64,000 nucleotides of DNA from Bretschneidera sinensis (GCA_023935145.1 CM043705.1:55894084-55958083), one strand, 5' to 3'. Shown: positions 46,853-59,429, counted from the stretch's first letter. A program made the numbers and translations. The notes: generated by a model from the letters alone, not told the origin.

Positions 46853-48216
46853 TGATGAGAGTCATAAAATGCATCGTTACAGTATTTATTTGTTAGCATT
46901 TTAGGGTTGATCGAGTTTTGAATTACACTTTTATACCTTAATAACTCTAAAGTGATATTCTTGGATCATTGACTTATTTTGGTACATTTTCAGGTACTTT
47001 GAGTTCAAAAGAGATGGAAAGCTATCATAGCTTAAAACACGATGCTTCGATGCACATTTGAGTGAGGGCATGGTTGCGAAATGACAAAATGAAGAGAAAA
47101 CCAAGTCTTAAGTATGGGTGTTGCGGCCTGAAGAAGTCTAATCCTCAGCCTCCAAAACAAAGCCTAAAAGAGCAAGAAAACCAGTGGTGTGCGCCGCAGC
47201 ATGGACCAGTGAGGGCCACGGCACCTAGAGCATGCACAAACATCAGCACCAGGCTGAGCCGCGGCCTGGACCAGATAGGGCCGCGGCACCTAGAAGCTTA
47301 CTTAACCAAGACCAGACAAAGCTGCGGCGCGAGTATGTGAAAGCCGCGGTGCGCACATGAACCCTTGTTTTCCTAATTAGGGTTTTAGTTGATTGATTTG
47401 ACCCAAACCACCCTTGGACCTTTGTATTATAAATAGATCACTTAGGGTTTGAAAAAAAAGATATCATTAAGACTAGAAAACTCAAAAAGGCAACCACACT
47501 CTCCATCAAAGTGTTCAAGCATGAACCCCATGGCCAATTAATCTCCAAGCAAGGTGAAGGGATGAATCCCTAGGTGTAGTTGTTTTTATTTTCCATTATT
47601 GGTTCAGTTGAAGTTTGGATTTATTATCAAAACATTGTTATAATTTACTCTTTGATTTAATTAGAATATTTTCTCTTAATCCGGTTATTGTATCATTCCC
47701 CTTGATATAAGTCAAGTCATGCTCTTCTTATGTCAAGATTGTTAGATGTGATTGAGTCCGGTAGATTTATCTTTTAGGTTTGTCCATTACTGCGATATTT
47801 TTATTAAGATATATTGTCGTTTCTTGATAAATCTATAGGATAGGTCATGTGTGCTTAAATCAAAAGTAAAGAGTAATTCATATCAATTACATTAGGATTT
47901 ATATGTGCTTGATTGAATATTTGTCGATTGCCTGTTTTGGATGTGAAACTAGCAATCGAGATAAAAGCAATTGAATCAAGATTGGAATAAGGCAACAAAT
48001 CTAGGGAGGATTTCCAGAACCTTGTTGTTTCTCTATTATATTCTTTAATCTATTTACACAATTTTCTCATATTACTTCACTATCAAAACACAAATTTTCT
48101 CACTTGATCTTTATCGTTCGTGTTAAGGTTTACACTTTTCTTTGTAGTTCGCTTTTGCTCGTGGGATCGACACCTCAACTATACACAATAACCGCGTATT
48201 AGTTTGAGCGTAATCA
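46853..48216 (+). repeat. 5' LTR of F
   Basis: It begins TGATGAGAGTCATAAAATG and ends GAGCGTAATCA. The outer ends match G, while the middle (about 47030-47380) is unrelated and GC-rich, with repeated GCCGCGGC-type units. A TATA box (TATAAATA) lies at 47428-47435. Confidence 0.9.
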
Positions 48217-48221
48217 AATTT

Positions 48222-48239
48222 TGGTGATGTTGCCAGGGA
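48222..48239 (+). other. Primer-binding site of F (degenerate tRNA-Asp)
   Basis: TGGTGATGTTGCCAGGGA is the G site with four changes. Confidence 0.75.
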
Positions 48240-48516
48240 AACGTGCTTACATACAAGGAAGATTTTCAACTTTAAGACAAGACGGTAGTATTGTTCCTTT
48301 CTCTAAGTTTTTGATTTTTTGATTTTCTTTTATTATTCTATTTATTAATTTCCCCTTTAACTCATTTGGTATATGCTTAGACCGAGAGATTCATGAGATA
48401 GATTCATTAAAGGACCCGAAATAGAGTTACCCTCTCCTTCCTCATCCGTTAGTGAAACCTCGCCTAGATCAAACCACAGTGTACACCCAAACGGGAACTT
48501 AGAGGATTTTGTTAAC

Positions 48517-50191
48517 ATGACTGATAACCCCAATGAGAATGTTGCTAGGACACTTAAGGATTACTCTCATCCTAGCCGAACAGCCACACCATCATGCATC
48601 ATGTTTCTAGCCAATACTTGCCATCAAGATTTTAAAACAGGGATGATACAATTACTCCCTACATTTCATGGCTTGGAAAATGAAAACCCATATGTACACA
48701 TTAGGGAGTTTGAGGAATTAGTTGCGACTTTTCATAGTCACGACGCTACCGATAATATCGTGAGACTCAAGTTTTTTCCTTTTTCCTTGAAGGATAAAGC
48801 TAAGAGTTGGCTATACTCGTTGAGCCCATGATCTATTGGGTCATGGAATAAGATGACCCAGGTCTTCTTTAATAAATATTTCCCTCAACATAAGACCAAT
48901 GCCTTAAAAAGACAAATCTCCACCTTTGCACAAAAGGACAATGAGACTCTATATCAATCTTGGGAGAAATTTAAGGAGCTGTTAAATATGTATCCTCACT
49001 ATGGGTATGAGAATTGGCGCTTAGTATAAAGAACTTACATATAAAGAGCGCCAATTTGTAGAGATGATGTGTAATGGTGAATTTTTGCAAAAAGATCCTG
49101 ATGAGGCTATAGAATACCTCAATGAGCTTACTGAAAAAGCTCACACTTGGACTGGACCTAGTGCTACTGAAAGCACAAATAGGTCATGACCTGTAAGAAA
49201 CCCAAGTGGTGGTGGAATATACCATCTTAGGGAAGAAGATAACCTAAAGGCTAAGGTTGAAATGCTAATTAGGGAGTTAGATGCATTAAAGACTAAGGGC
49301 TCAAAGCCAACACATGTGGTTAATCATGTCGAATCTTCGAAACCATGTTTTGTGTGTGGTGGGGTAAGTCACCCAGCCCAAGAGTGCCCCACATTTGTTG
49401 ATATGAGAGGGATGTATGAGGAAAAATGTTATGCCTTAGGCATGTACAAAAAGCCTCTTGCACCCTTCTCTAACACCTATAATCTGGGATGACACAATCA
49501 CCCCAACTTCAGCTAGAAGTCTGAAAACCAGTAGCTTGCATAACCCCCTAGATCATACCCTGCACCATACCATGCACCTTCATCCTTTAGGAGTTCTTTA
49601 GAAGACACCTTGCATGCTTTCATTGAGGCACAAAGTAAGACAAACCAAAGGTGTGAAGCATTAATTACACAAGTTATTGAGGAGAATAAGGAAATAAGGA
49701 GCCAAGTGTCCAAATTAATGGGCTCCTTGAGTGTGAATGAGCGAGGTAAGTTCCCTTCCCAAGCTCAGTTCACACCCCATGGTCAACACATGGCACAGGA
49801 AAATACAAAAGATGTGAATACCATTGTGACACGAAGTGGTAAGTCATTACACATCCCAACAATGAACAAATCCAAGGATGTGGAAAAACCTCAAGGTAGT
49901 AGTGATGCCGAGCTACCCAATGACCCTGAGGTTACCAAAAGCCCTGTTAAGGCACCATTTCCTCAAGTCTTAAAATCAAACAAGAAAAATTTGGACCTAA
50001 ACAATGAAATTCTAGAGAACCTAAGGCAAGTAAAACTTAATCTTCCTCTTTTGCATGTGATTAAACAAGTTCCTACCTATGCAAAAGTTCTCAAGGATTT
50101 GTGTACCATTAAGAGGAAGCACCATGCAAAGAAAACAACAAACCTAACAAAGCAAGTTAGTGCTTTAATTGAACAAAGGATTCCCCCCTAA
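48517..50191 (+). pseudogene. F gag
   Basis: It is a close relative of the G gag, starting MTDNPNENVARTLKDYSHP at the homologous ATG. A CGA codon of the G copy (SLRPRSIG) is TGA here at 48829. A deletion of about 11 bases near 49025 shifts the frame. The zinc knuckle CFVCGGVSHPAQEC lies at about 49348-49390. The C-terminal part (49610-50191) is open and reads on past HIPTMNKSKDV into the protease linker (PQVLKSNKKNLDLNNEIL, LLHVIKQVPTYAKVLKDLC), which G lacks. Confidence 0.85.
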
Positions 50192-50586
50192 TACAAGGAT
50201 CCTGGTTGTCAAACCATTGCATGTAGCATTGAAAATCATGAGGTTGGACAAACATTGCTAGATTTAGAGCTAGTGTAAATCTGATGCCATTTTCTATTTA
50301 TTTGCAGCTGGGTTTAGGAGAAATCAAACCAACCATTGTGGTATTGCAATTGGCTGACCGATCAGTCAAAGTACCATGGGGTGTGGTAGAGGATGTTTTA
50401 ATTCAACTTAATAAATTTTATTATCGTATTGATTTCCTAATCCTTGATACTACTTCTATTGTTGAAACTAACTCTAAAATTCCCTTGATTTTGGGTAGAC
50501 ATTTCCTTGCCACTGCAAATGCTCTAATTAATTGTAGGAATGGACTCATGAAGCTGTCCTTTGGAAAAATCCTTTTGGCAAAATCC
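50192..50586 (+). pseudogene. F protease remnant
   Basis: After gag, a region homologous to the B protease reads GQTLLDLE.. and, in a shifted frame from 50284, MPFSIYLQLGLGEIKPTIVV, VLQLADRSVKVPWGVVEDV and PLILGRHFLATANALINC. The active-site region is damaged by a frameshift near 50270. It ends where the inverted LTR piece begins. Confidence 0.75.
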
Positions 50587-51056
50587 TTGTCTACTAAAAC
50601 TGTCATAACTTTCTCTAGAAAAATCCTTTTGATGAACCATAAAATTCTCCGAAAATAGAATTCCGGATCTTTCTAAGCATATATGATTCATCTCCTGGTT
50701 CTTCTTGTATCAATACAGTTTAATTTTCAAAGATGATTGATCTGTACAGGCAATTCTCGCAATTTAGTGAAACTCTTTTCCAATGCGGGCAGCAGCTGTT
50801 GCTCTTTTAAGCCCTTCATCTTGTCCTTTCGGAAGTATTCCTTCACTCCAATATGCCTCGAGTCTTTGTACTTCAAGCAATGATAACTTTTCCTCCTCTT
50901 TTGAGCTTAAAGTACCTGAAAATGCACCGCAGTAAATCAATGATCCAAGAATGATACTTTAGAGTTGTTAACATATAAAAGTGCAATTAAAACCTAGATC
51001 AACCTTAAAATGCTAACAATTAAGTACTGATAACAGGCATTTTATGACTCTCATCA
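50587..51056 (-). repeat. Inverted LTR fragment of G type inside F
   Basis: This stretch is the reverse complement of about the first 480 bases of the G LTR (5494-5975) and ends with the LTR terminus (..ctctcatca at 51056). The other end stops at ttgtctac. No flanking duplication is seen. The motif aaaaatccttttg occurs both just left of the fragment (about 50563) and within it (about 50618), suggesting a microhomology-driven rearrangement. Confidence 0.85.
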
Positions 51057-52722
51057 GCTGTTTTTGATAAATCTCAGGATTATGGCACTCGAGCATGGCA
51101 ACTGATGTTTGAAGAGTTGCCTGAAAGAAGCGAGAAATAAATCCCCTCAAGTGTGGAAGCACCCAAAGTTGAATTGAAGTCACTACCTTAGGGTTTGAAG
51201 CATGTCTTCCTCGATCAAGGTGATACTTTTCCTATTTTTATCTCATCTGAATTGTCCGAATCTCAAGGTGAGAAATTAATTCGGACCTTAAATAAACATA
51301 AATCAACCTTAGGATGGAGCATGGCTGATTTAAAAGGTATTAGTCCCCTAATCTGTTCTCATAAGATAAATTTGGATAACTGAACTAGTCTTCATAGAGA
51401 CCCTCAATGTAGGCTTAACCCCACTATGAAAGAAGTAGTGAAAAATGAAGTGTTAAAACTATTAGATATGAGAATTATATATCCCATAGCTGATAGTAAA
51501 TGGGTAAGTCCTACACAAGTCATTCCTAAAAAGTTCGGTGTCACTGTGGTAAAGAATGACCTAGGAGAGTTAATCTTTACAAAACTTATGACTGGGTGCA
51601 AATGTGCATTGATTATAAAAAATTAAATGCTGCCACCCAGAAAGACCATTTCCCACTCCCTTTTATCGATCAAATTCTTGAGCATGTAGCTGGTCATCCT
51701 TTTTACTGTTTCTTAGATGGTTATTCTAGTTATTATCAAATTGAAATTGCGTTAGAAGACCAGGATAAAACCACTTTCACTTGTCCTTTTGGCACTTATG
51801 CTTTTCGTAGAATGCCATTTGGATTGTGTAATGCACCTGCCACTTTTCAACGTTGCATGATGAGCATTTTTAGTGATATGGTTGAAAATTTCATGGAAGT
51901 TTTTATGGATGACTTGACTATTTTTGGATCTTCATTTGATGCATGCTTATTGAATTTAAAGAGAGTATTAATTCGTTGTGAGGAAAAGGTGTAGTCTTAA
52001 ATTGGGAAAAATACCATTTCATGGTACCTTCAGGTATTGTCTTAGGGCATATTGTTTCTTCTAAGGGGATAGAGGTTAATTAATCTAAGATTGAATTAAT
52101 TTCTAAATTGCCTACGCCTAAGATAGTTAAGGATGTGAGATCTTTTCTTGGTCATGCTGGTTTTTATAGGAGGTTCATACAAAACTTTTCCAACATATCT
52201 AGCCCACTATGTGCCCTCCTAGTAAAAGATGCCCCATTTGAGTGGACACAATCTTATCAAGAGGCCTTTAAAATACTGATTGGCAAGCTTACTTCAACAC
52301 CCATAATGTAGTCACCTGATTGGACTTTACCTTTTGAAATAATGTGTGATGCTAGTGACTTTGTTGTAGGTGCTGTTATTGGACAGCGAAGGGAGGGGAA
52401 ACCTTTTGTCATTTACTATGCTAGTAAAACTCTAAATAGTGCTCAAATGAAATACTATACTACTGAAAAAGAATTGCTAGCTGTAGTATTTGCTTTGGAC
52501 AAATTTTATGCTTATTTAATTGGTTCTCCTATTCTTATCTTCGCAGATCATGTAGCCCTCGAGTATCTTCTTACAAAGAAGGATGCTAAGGCATGACTAA
52601 TACGGTGGATCCTACTCTTACAAGAATTTGACATCACCATCAAGACAAGAAAGGAGTAGAGAATGTAGTGGCTGACCATCTCTCGAGGCTCACATTTGAA
52701 GACAACTCTAACGACATGCCAA
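51057..52722 (+). pseudogene. F reverse transcriptase and RNase H
   Basis: The reading begins FDKSQDYGTRAW near 51061, through LDQGDTFPIFISSEL to RRLNPTMKEVVKNEVLKLLD and WVSPTQVIPKKFGVTVVKN. The palm is at 51596-51994 (CIDYKKLNAATQKDHFPLPF, MPFGLCNAPATFQRCM, EVFMDDLTIFGS; FMDD is the usual Athila form). A frameshift at about 51990 is followed by TPKIVKDVRSFLGHAGFYRR. RNase H reads CDASDFVVGAVIGQRREGK, TEKELLAVVFA and VVADHLSRL. Stops lie near 51381, 52309 and 52594. Confidence 0.87.
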
Positions 52723-53620
52723 TCAAGGATGATTTTCCTGATGAGCATTTACTCTCTGTTACTTCTCTGCCATGGTTTGCTCATATCATAAATTATTTGG
52801 CTACCGGTGAGATACCAATGGATTGGAGCGCTCAAGACAAGAGGAAGCTCTTGACTGAGGTACGAAATTTTTATTGGGATGACCCTTGTCTTTTCAAGTA
52901 CTGCCTTGACCAAATTTTAAGGCATTGCATCTCTAATGAAGAGATTGCCAGCGTCTTGGAATTTTGTCACTCCTAAGCCTGTGGGGGCCACTTTTCAAAG
53001 AAAAAAACCACTAAAAAAATTTTGCAGTGTGTATTTTATTGGCCTACCTTGTTTAAAGATGCAAACATCTATTATCACTCATGTGAAAAGTGTTAGAAGT
53101 TAGAAGCTGTGTCTCGTCGTAATATGATGCCCTTAAACCTAATTCTAGTGATTGAAATCTTTGATTGTTGGGGCATTGATTTTATGGGACCATTTCCTCC
53201 TTCCTTCGAATATCAATATATCATTGTGGAAATAGGTTATGTGTCAAAATAGGTAGAGGCAGCAGCTTGCCGAAGCAATGATAATAGAATGGTAATTAAA
53301 TTCCTAAAAGAAAATGTGTTATCTCGATTTGGTACACCACGTGCTATAATTAGTGATCAAGGTACACATTTTTGTAACCGTTCTTTTGAAGCTTTGATGA
53401 GAAAATATGGGGTGTTACATAAGATCTCTACTGCCTATCACCCTCAAACAAGTGGACAAGTAGAACTTGCAAATAGGGAAATTAAACAAATTCTAAAAAA
53501 ACAATCAACCCGGATCACAAGGATTTTTAAAGTAAATGGTCAACACCTTAAAATCTTAATTGATAAGCAAGATCCGGAAGTGGAAGACATTTCGCTTATG
53601 GATCCGGTCTATTCACCTTG
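52723..53620 (+). pseudogene. F integrase
   Basis: The zinc-binding end is seen at about 52965-53100 (HS.ACGGHF to HSCEKC). The core follows with [32 protein letters not shown] and [20 protein letters not shown], so all three catalytic acids appear present. Beyond KQILKK (53500) the frame jumps to [21 protein letters not shown], the C-terminal tail also seen in E; the intervening C-terminal domain is deleted. Stops lie at 52974 and near 53095 and 53250. Confidence 0.85.
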
Positions 53621-54385
53621 ACCACACTACAAAGGTATGTTTTTATTTATTTTTCTTTTGTTTATTTTGTTTTTAATTAAGTTCATTTCAATTTTAATTC
53701 TTAGTTCTTTTTCTTGTTTGATTTAATCTAATTTTTAGTTTAATATTTATTTTTATTAATTTTATTTTGCTAATTTTATAATTTTATTTGGCACACAAAC
53801 AAGTTTTTTCACCAGCCCAACAGCCCGTGTGCCTAAGCCCGGCCCACAGCACTCCTCACCCCACAGAACTTGGCCCAGGTCGCCTATCCCTCACGTCGCG
53901 CCCCAGCATATTGCGCACTGCAGCACCCAGCCTGCACGCCACACACGCCCATCCTTCAAGCTGCGGCGCACCTCAGCCCACACCGTAGCGCCAGCTTGTG
54001 TACAACAATTTAAAACCCCAAATCAGGCTTTTTCCTCTTCATTTCTCTTCTACAAAAACATAGCACACTCATTTCTCTCTTATCCTCTCTCTAAACCCTC
54101 ACCTACCCACTCACTTTTGCTCCAAATTTCTTGATTCTAATATTATTTCTTGAAGGATTGAGCACTAATATTGCAGATTTTGTTGGAAATTTCTCCAAAA
54201 AAAAAAAAAAAGCTTGGTACTAAGAGGATTTTGGGTTCTTCAAAGAAGGCTTCAAGTTGGTGGGTACTCTTTCTCTCTTTAACTTTGGGCATCAAGTAAT
54301 ACCAATTTATTCTCTTTGTTGTTCATTTGTGCTATTTGGATGGTTAATTTTGAATTAGTTCTATTGTTCTATACATTTGATTCAA
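53621..54385 (+). other. F spacer: T-rich then C-rich leader before ORF3
   Basis: The first 170 bases are T-rich. From 53810 to 54150 the sequence is C-rich (cccagc, cacacc and ctctctaa type). No gene is supported. Its position before ORF3 parallels the CAC-rich tract of B at 24215-24480. Confidence 0.5.
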
Positions 54386-55523
54386 ATGGCACCTAACACT
54401 AAAATACCAAGGGGGAAACAACCTCAAGAATTTGATGAGAGCAAATTTGTTAGTTTTGAGGCTAGTGAGAGGTATGTTAGGATGATGCAAGCTAGAAAAC
54501 CCATTCCTGATAGAGGATTCACTATCATCGAGAGGGGGAACCCAACCTTATTTAGAATGATTCTTGATAGGAATTGGGGTACATTTGCTAGACAATCATC
54601 TCATTCCCTCACAAATGTGGTTAGAGAATTCTACGCTAATACAGAAGAACATAGAAATGGTAAGTTGAGGGTGAGAGGAAAAATAGTTTCTTTTAGCAGC
54701 ACATCTATCAATAGATTCTATAGGCTACCTGACATAGAAAATAGTGAGTATATTGCATATGCGTCTAATATTAATTATGAAGAGATTTACAATACTCTCT
54801 GTATTCCGAGCACTATATGGAAAATGACGGATGATACCCCTATAACCTTGCCCGGTACTTCTCTGACTGTCAATGCTCGAGCTTGGTAATATTTTGTATG
54901 TCAGAGATTGATGCCTGCTACGCACTATAGTGACCTTACTATTGAGAGAGCTGTTCTGATTTATGCCATTTTGATGGGCATGACTATTGATGTGGGCCAA
55001 ATCATATTCAATTCTATCATATATACTGTGTGACGAAAGCTTGGATTGTACTTCCTTTCATTGATTACCCAATTGTGCATCCAAGCCGACATCCAGTATA
55101 GTCCTGATGAGGAGGCCCAGCAACCCAAGAAGCCCATCGATGATAGCATGCTCATTCTGATTAAAGCCTCAAGGCCGCCAGCTCTAGGAGAGAGAGCAGC
55201 GATTGCTGCCCCTCTCCTCCCTCTAGGCGTTTCACTGTTGCCGAGCACCTTGAGCGTTTAAAGATTCGTTTTGACGAGCATCAGAAATCTTGCATGATAG
55301 AATTGATCGTCAAGAACGATTTTTGGCTAGGTAAGCTAATTATCAGGCGGGAGTATACTCTTCTTATGGTCAGATGTACCAACACCTTGCCTCCGCTACT
55401 GGTTGTGACATGGATCACTTTCCCACCTTACCACCCTATCCGGGTTCATCTTTTGATCCAACTCCAGAGGAAAGTGAAGAGAATGAAGAAAATGAAGAGG
55501 AGGATGAAGACATAGAAGATTAG
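54386..55523 (+). pseudogene. F ORF3 (Athila 3' frame, plant transposon protein type)
   Basis: The reading starts MAPNTKIPRGKQPQEFDESK and continues SERYVRMMQARKPIPDRGF, VVREFYANTEEHRNGKLRVRG, FYRLPDIENSEY, PATHYSDLTIERAVLIYAIL and LGLYFLSLITQLCIQADI. This is the domain typical of the third Athila frame. Stops occur at 54887 and 55032, and a frameshift near 55190. The predicted end is a strongly acidic tail (EESEENEENEEEDEDIED) at 55440-55523. No membrane span is evident and function is unknown. Confidence 0.75.
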
Positions 55524-56946
55524 TTTTGGGTTATTCTTGTTTGTTCCCTTTTATTTTATTTTATTTTTTTGTATTATTATTATCAGATAACTGTACTAAC
55601 ATTTATTGTGTATTTCTTTTCGTTATTTTATTTTTCATACATTATTTTCATTTTTAGTTATTTGTTTAGATATCTTGTGTTAATCTAACATACGGTGGGA
55701 ATCTTAATGCTATACCGCAGTTGCTATCTTTTTATCTGTTTTGTTCTATGTTATAGATCGAAATTTCAGCAAGAAGCATGGCATGCAGCTCAAATGATAG
55801 TGCATAATTTTCAGCTTTTGTGCATTTTTGCTTACAAATGGAGTTTCCTTTACTTTTTCTTTCACATTGAGGTCAATGTTATTTTTAAGTTGGGGGTGGA
55901 GGAAACGTATTTCTTTTTTTTTTTCATTGAACTGCTTGGTGTCATTTTCTCTTTTTGTTTGTTTCTAGCATGCTTTGTGTTAAGTCTTGTAGTTAATTCA
56001 CATATCAATGATATGAGCTTAATTGAGATAGCATACAACATTTAGAAGAAGTTAAATCTTACTTCGGTTTGAGAATAATTTAAGTGTTAATCTTCATTTG
56101 GTTTGAGACTCTAGTTTGCGGTAAGATTGCATGATTAGTCTAAAACATTTAGAGAAGTTTTATGTCTTAACAAGCTCTAGAACTTATTTGATAATCACTT
56201 GAGGCGAATTCCTAGAATGCACATTACTTAGGATATGATGTAGGCTATTTTTGGATCGTTTAAGCCTTTCAAACTTACCCTTGCTATATTCATCACTAGT
56301 CACCTGTTTGAGCCTTTTCTCGAAAAAGAATTTGAGCCATGTTTCTTTCGGTAACCCATTTACTTACCTTCATAAGCCTAAAAATATTTTATCCTTACCC
56401 TTCTTTTGAAAGAACTTAGTTATACACATTTGTTGACAAGCACCTGAGAGGAATGAGGATGGAAAAATGAAAAAAAAAATATTACTACCATAACCCAAGT
56501 ACATTAAAGGAGATAAGTTGGGGCTTGTGGAAAAGAAAAGAAAAAAATGAAAAAGAAGGTGAATGGTCTTACGCCAAAATAAAAAAGAAGGTGAATGGTC
56601 TTATGCCAAAATAAAAAAGAAGTGAATTATGGAAACGAAAGAAGAAAAAAAAAGTGGTGATTTATTAAGAAAAATGCTCGAAAAAATGGTTGAAAGAGTT
56701 GGGTGTTGAAGTAAGGTTATCCAGTGCTTAAAGTAGGTTGTGTTTAAAACTAAGAGATTAAGTTATTTTATTTGTTGAAACCTTCCCGTTCTTTCTTAAC
56801 CTTTACCTTAGCCTAACATTACAAGCTTATTAGAGACCTATTGATCCAAGGTAGTGTGATTTTTCTACAATAGTGGAGAATAATTTGAAAAGTGAGCCTA
56901 TGGAGCTTGTTTTTGTGATTGATGTCGAGCAAATTAAATATTTTAG
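55524..56946 (+). other. F 3' noncoding region
   Basis: No gene is supported. The region 55765-56940 aligns with G 8890-10060, including the block cattgaggtcaatg and the A-rich tract at 56460-56680. It contains a direct repeat of gaatggtctta.gccaaaataaaaa at 56560-56615. It ends at a deletion junction into the 3' LTR, so the polypurine tract is gone. Confidence 0.65.
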
Positions 56947-57898
56947 AGGCCGCAGCACCCAGAAGCTTACTTAACCAAGACTAGACAAAGCCGCGACGCG
57001 AGTAAGTGAAAGCTGTAAGTGAAAGTCGCGGCGTGCACATGAACCATTGTTTTCCTAATTAGGGTTTTAGTTGATTGATTAGACCCAAACCACCATTGGA
57101 TCTTTGTATTACAAATAGATCACTTAAGGTTTGAAAAAAAAGATATCATTCAGACTGGAAAACTCAAGAAGGCTACCACACTCTCCATCAAAGTGTTCAA
57201 GCATGAACCCTATGGCCAACTAATCTTCAAGCAAGGCGAAGGGTTGAATCCCTAGGTGTAGTTGTTCTTATTTTCCATTATTGGTTCAGTTGAAGTTTGG
57301 ATTTATTGTCAAAACATTGTTATAATTTACTCTTTGATTTAATTAGAAGATTTTCTCTTAATCCAGTGATTGTATCTTTCCCCTTGATATAAGTCTAGTC
57401 ATGCTCTTCTTATGTCAAGATTGTTGGATGTGATTGAGTCTGGTAGATTTATCTTTTAGGTTTGTCCATTACTGTGATATTTTTATTAAGATATATTGTC
57501 GTTTCTTGATAAATCTATAGGATAGGTTATGTGTGCTTAAATCGAAAGTAAAGAGTAATTCATATCAATTACATTAGGGTTTATATGTGCTTGATTGAAT
57601 ATTTGCCGATTACCTGTTTAGAATGTGAAACTAGCAATCGAGATAAAAACAATTGAATCAAGATTGGAATAAGGCAACGAACCTAAGGAGGATTTTTGGA
57701 ACCTTGTTGTTTCTCTATTATATTCTTTAATCTATTTACACAATTTTCTCATATTACTTCACTATCAAAACACAAATTTTCTCACTTGATCTTTATCGTT
57801 CGTGTTAAGGTTTACACTTTTCTTTGTAGTTCGTTTTTCCTCGCGGGATCGACACCTCAACTATACACAATAACAGCGTATTAGTTTGAGCATAATCA
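56947..57898 (+). repeat. 3' LTR of F, 5'-truncated
   Basis: It matches 47278-48216 and ends at the TSD. About 425 bases of its 5' end are missing, together with about 310 bases of the internal 3' end, judged from G. The junction shares ggcc between both sides. Confidence 0.88.
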
Positions 57899-57903
57899 GA
57901 CCT

Positions 57904-58700
57904 CTTCTTTTAGATTATCGGTTTATGGCTTCAGTCTAAGTTCAGCTGGTGCACAATGACCTCTAGGCTAATTTCGGGCATATCCGAGGCCGACCATGGA
58001 ATAGATCCTAATTCTTTCGGAGGAGGGAGAGCAGGGATTTTCTAGGGCCCTCAAAGAGGTTGGAGCCAAATTAGACCGTTTGGGAGGCATCTTCACCGAG
58101 TGGGACTACGGTAAGTTCTTCCATGGGTTGGCCTCTAGGGGCTCTTTCCTCATCTCTGAAGTCCTTTACTTTGAGAAGAAGGGCCTTCGTCCTCTTCCCC
58201 CCTTTCACGGAGTTTAGGTAACTGGATCTAGAGACTTGTTTGTTTCCCTTGACTTTACCTACCCTGTCGCCGGTGGGGAATTTCATCTTCAAATGGTAAG
58301 TGGAGACGACTGCTTTTAGTTTGTTGAGGGTTGGCCTACCGAGGATTGCGTTATAGGATGACGGTTGCTTGACTACTAAGAAAGTAATATGTACAGTAGT
58401 TGCTTATGGGGTCGTCCTTGCGGTGACTTGGAGAGCTATGCTACCTTCGGAGAACACTAGACCCCCCGATAAGCCGTATAGTGGAGTGGAAATTGGTTTT
58501 AGCTGAGCATCTTCCAACTGCATCTACCAAAAGATGTCATAAAATAGGATATCGACCGAGCTCCTGTTATTCACCAGGATGCGCCTGACGTCGTGGTTGG
58601 CCATAAGAAAGGAGACCACAACGGCATCGTCACGTGGAGTTTGTACTCCATCCAAGTCGTTGTCTGCGAAGGAGATCACTAGTCCACCTTTATGCATTTA
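57904..58700 (-). pseudogene. D protease and reverse transcriptase N-terminus
   Basis: On the minus strand, DMPEISLEVIVHQLNLD is the Tat-lineage segment just before the reverse transcriptase; it meets F at 57904. Upstream, AVVSTYHLKMKFPTGDRVGK (about 58240-58310) is the protease to reverse transcriptase linker. The stretch 58310-58700 is the protease (SSVDILFYD-like and ALQVT-like readings in a degraded frame). Stops and shifts are frequent. Confidence 0.75.
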
Positions 58701-59429
58701 TGGGGCCCACAGATGGAGGCCACTGGCCTAGCGTAAGCCTTTTTGTCATGCCCCGAGTTATCCCCGATGGCACGGCATCCGCAGATTGTCTTGATGATCG
58801 TTATTGTGGTGGCTTCGGGCCTCTCTGGCTGAGCTTTCCTTGGTTCGGTTCTGGGCTCCTTTGGGGGCTTTGGCATACCCTGATTTGATTGGGGGAACGC
58901 TCGGGACTTCTCTTGGGTCACTTTGAAATTCCTCATTTCCATGGTCTGATAAACTCTTTCAATTATCCCCTGTTAATGAGGGCCTTGATTTGTTGTTTCA
59001 GGGCAAGGTACTATTCGGTACAGTGCCCATGGTTTCTGTGGAACCAACACCACTTGCTTTGATCTCTGCTAAGGCACGATGGCCTCGAGGACCACTGGAG
59101 AATCGTTCTGTCTTAGAGCTGCATCAGGACGTTCATCTTGGACGCTTTGAATGGAGTGAAACTCTCAAAACAACCAGGAGCTTTGTATCTACCTTCGCGA
59201 AGGGGTCACTTGGTCAGTCCGCTGTGAGGGTCGATGGGGTCTTTCCTCTTTTTCTCCATGTCCTATTCTCTTTCTCTCCGAAAGACTTTGTCATCTTCCA
59301 CTAGCATATACTTTTCAGCCCGAGCCAGGATTTTGTTCATGTCATTAGACGACCACCTGGTGAGTTTGGAACTAAAGATCCCGGATCTTAGTCCGTTCTT
59401 GAACGCCAGCATCTGGATGTTGGGATCTC
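58701..59429 (-). pseudogene. D gag, C-terminal part
   Basis: Minus-strand DNA reads IQMLAFKNGLRSGIFSSKLT and ILARAEKYMLVEDDK (59440-59290), typical of Tat gag. It then passes through a Lys/Arg/Pro-rich linker to TICGCRAIGDNSGHDKKAYAR (about 58760-58830), the motif preceding the protease in the Tat lineage. The gag is split at 59429 by E and continues at 62679. Confidence 0.78.

Larger units (their letters stand above)
46853..57898 (+). mobile_element. Element F: Athila-like Ty3/gypsy, TSD gacct
   Basis: F carries a full 5' LTR, a degenerate Asp-tRNA primer site, gag, protease, reverse transcriptase, RNase H, integrase, ORF3 and a truncated 3' LTR. The perfect TSD gacct lies at 46848-46852 and 57899-57903. 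All frames are broken. A reverse-oriented LTR piece of G type sits between protease and reverse transcriptase. It is the only Athila-like element in the window that still shows all pol domains. Confidence 0.93.

Noticed and set aside
47062..47340. 92-codon open frame in the F LTR
   Set aside because: It lies in the GC-rich subrepeats of the LTR and is absent from the G LTR and broken in the F 3' LTR.
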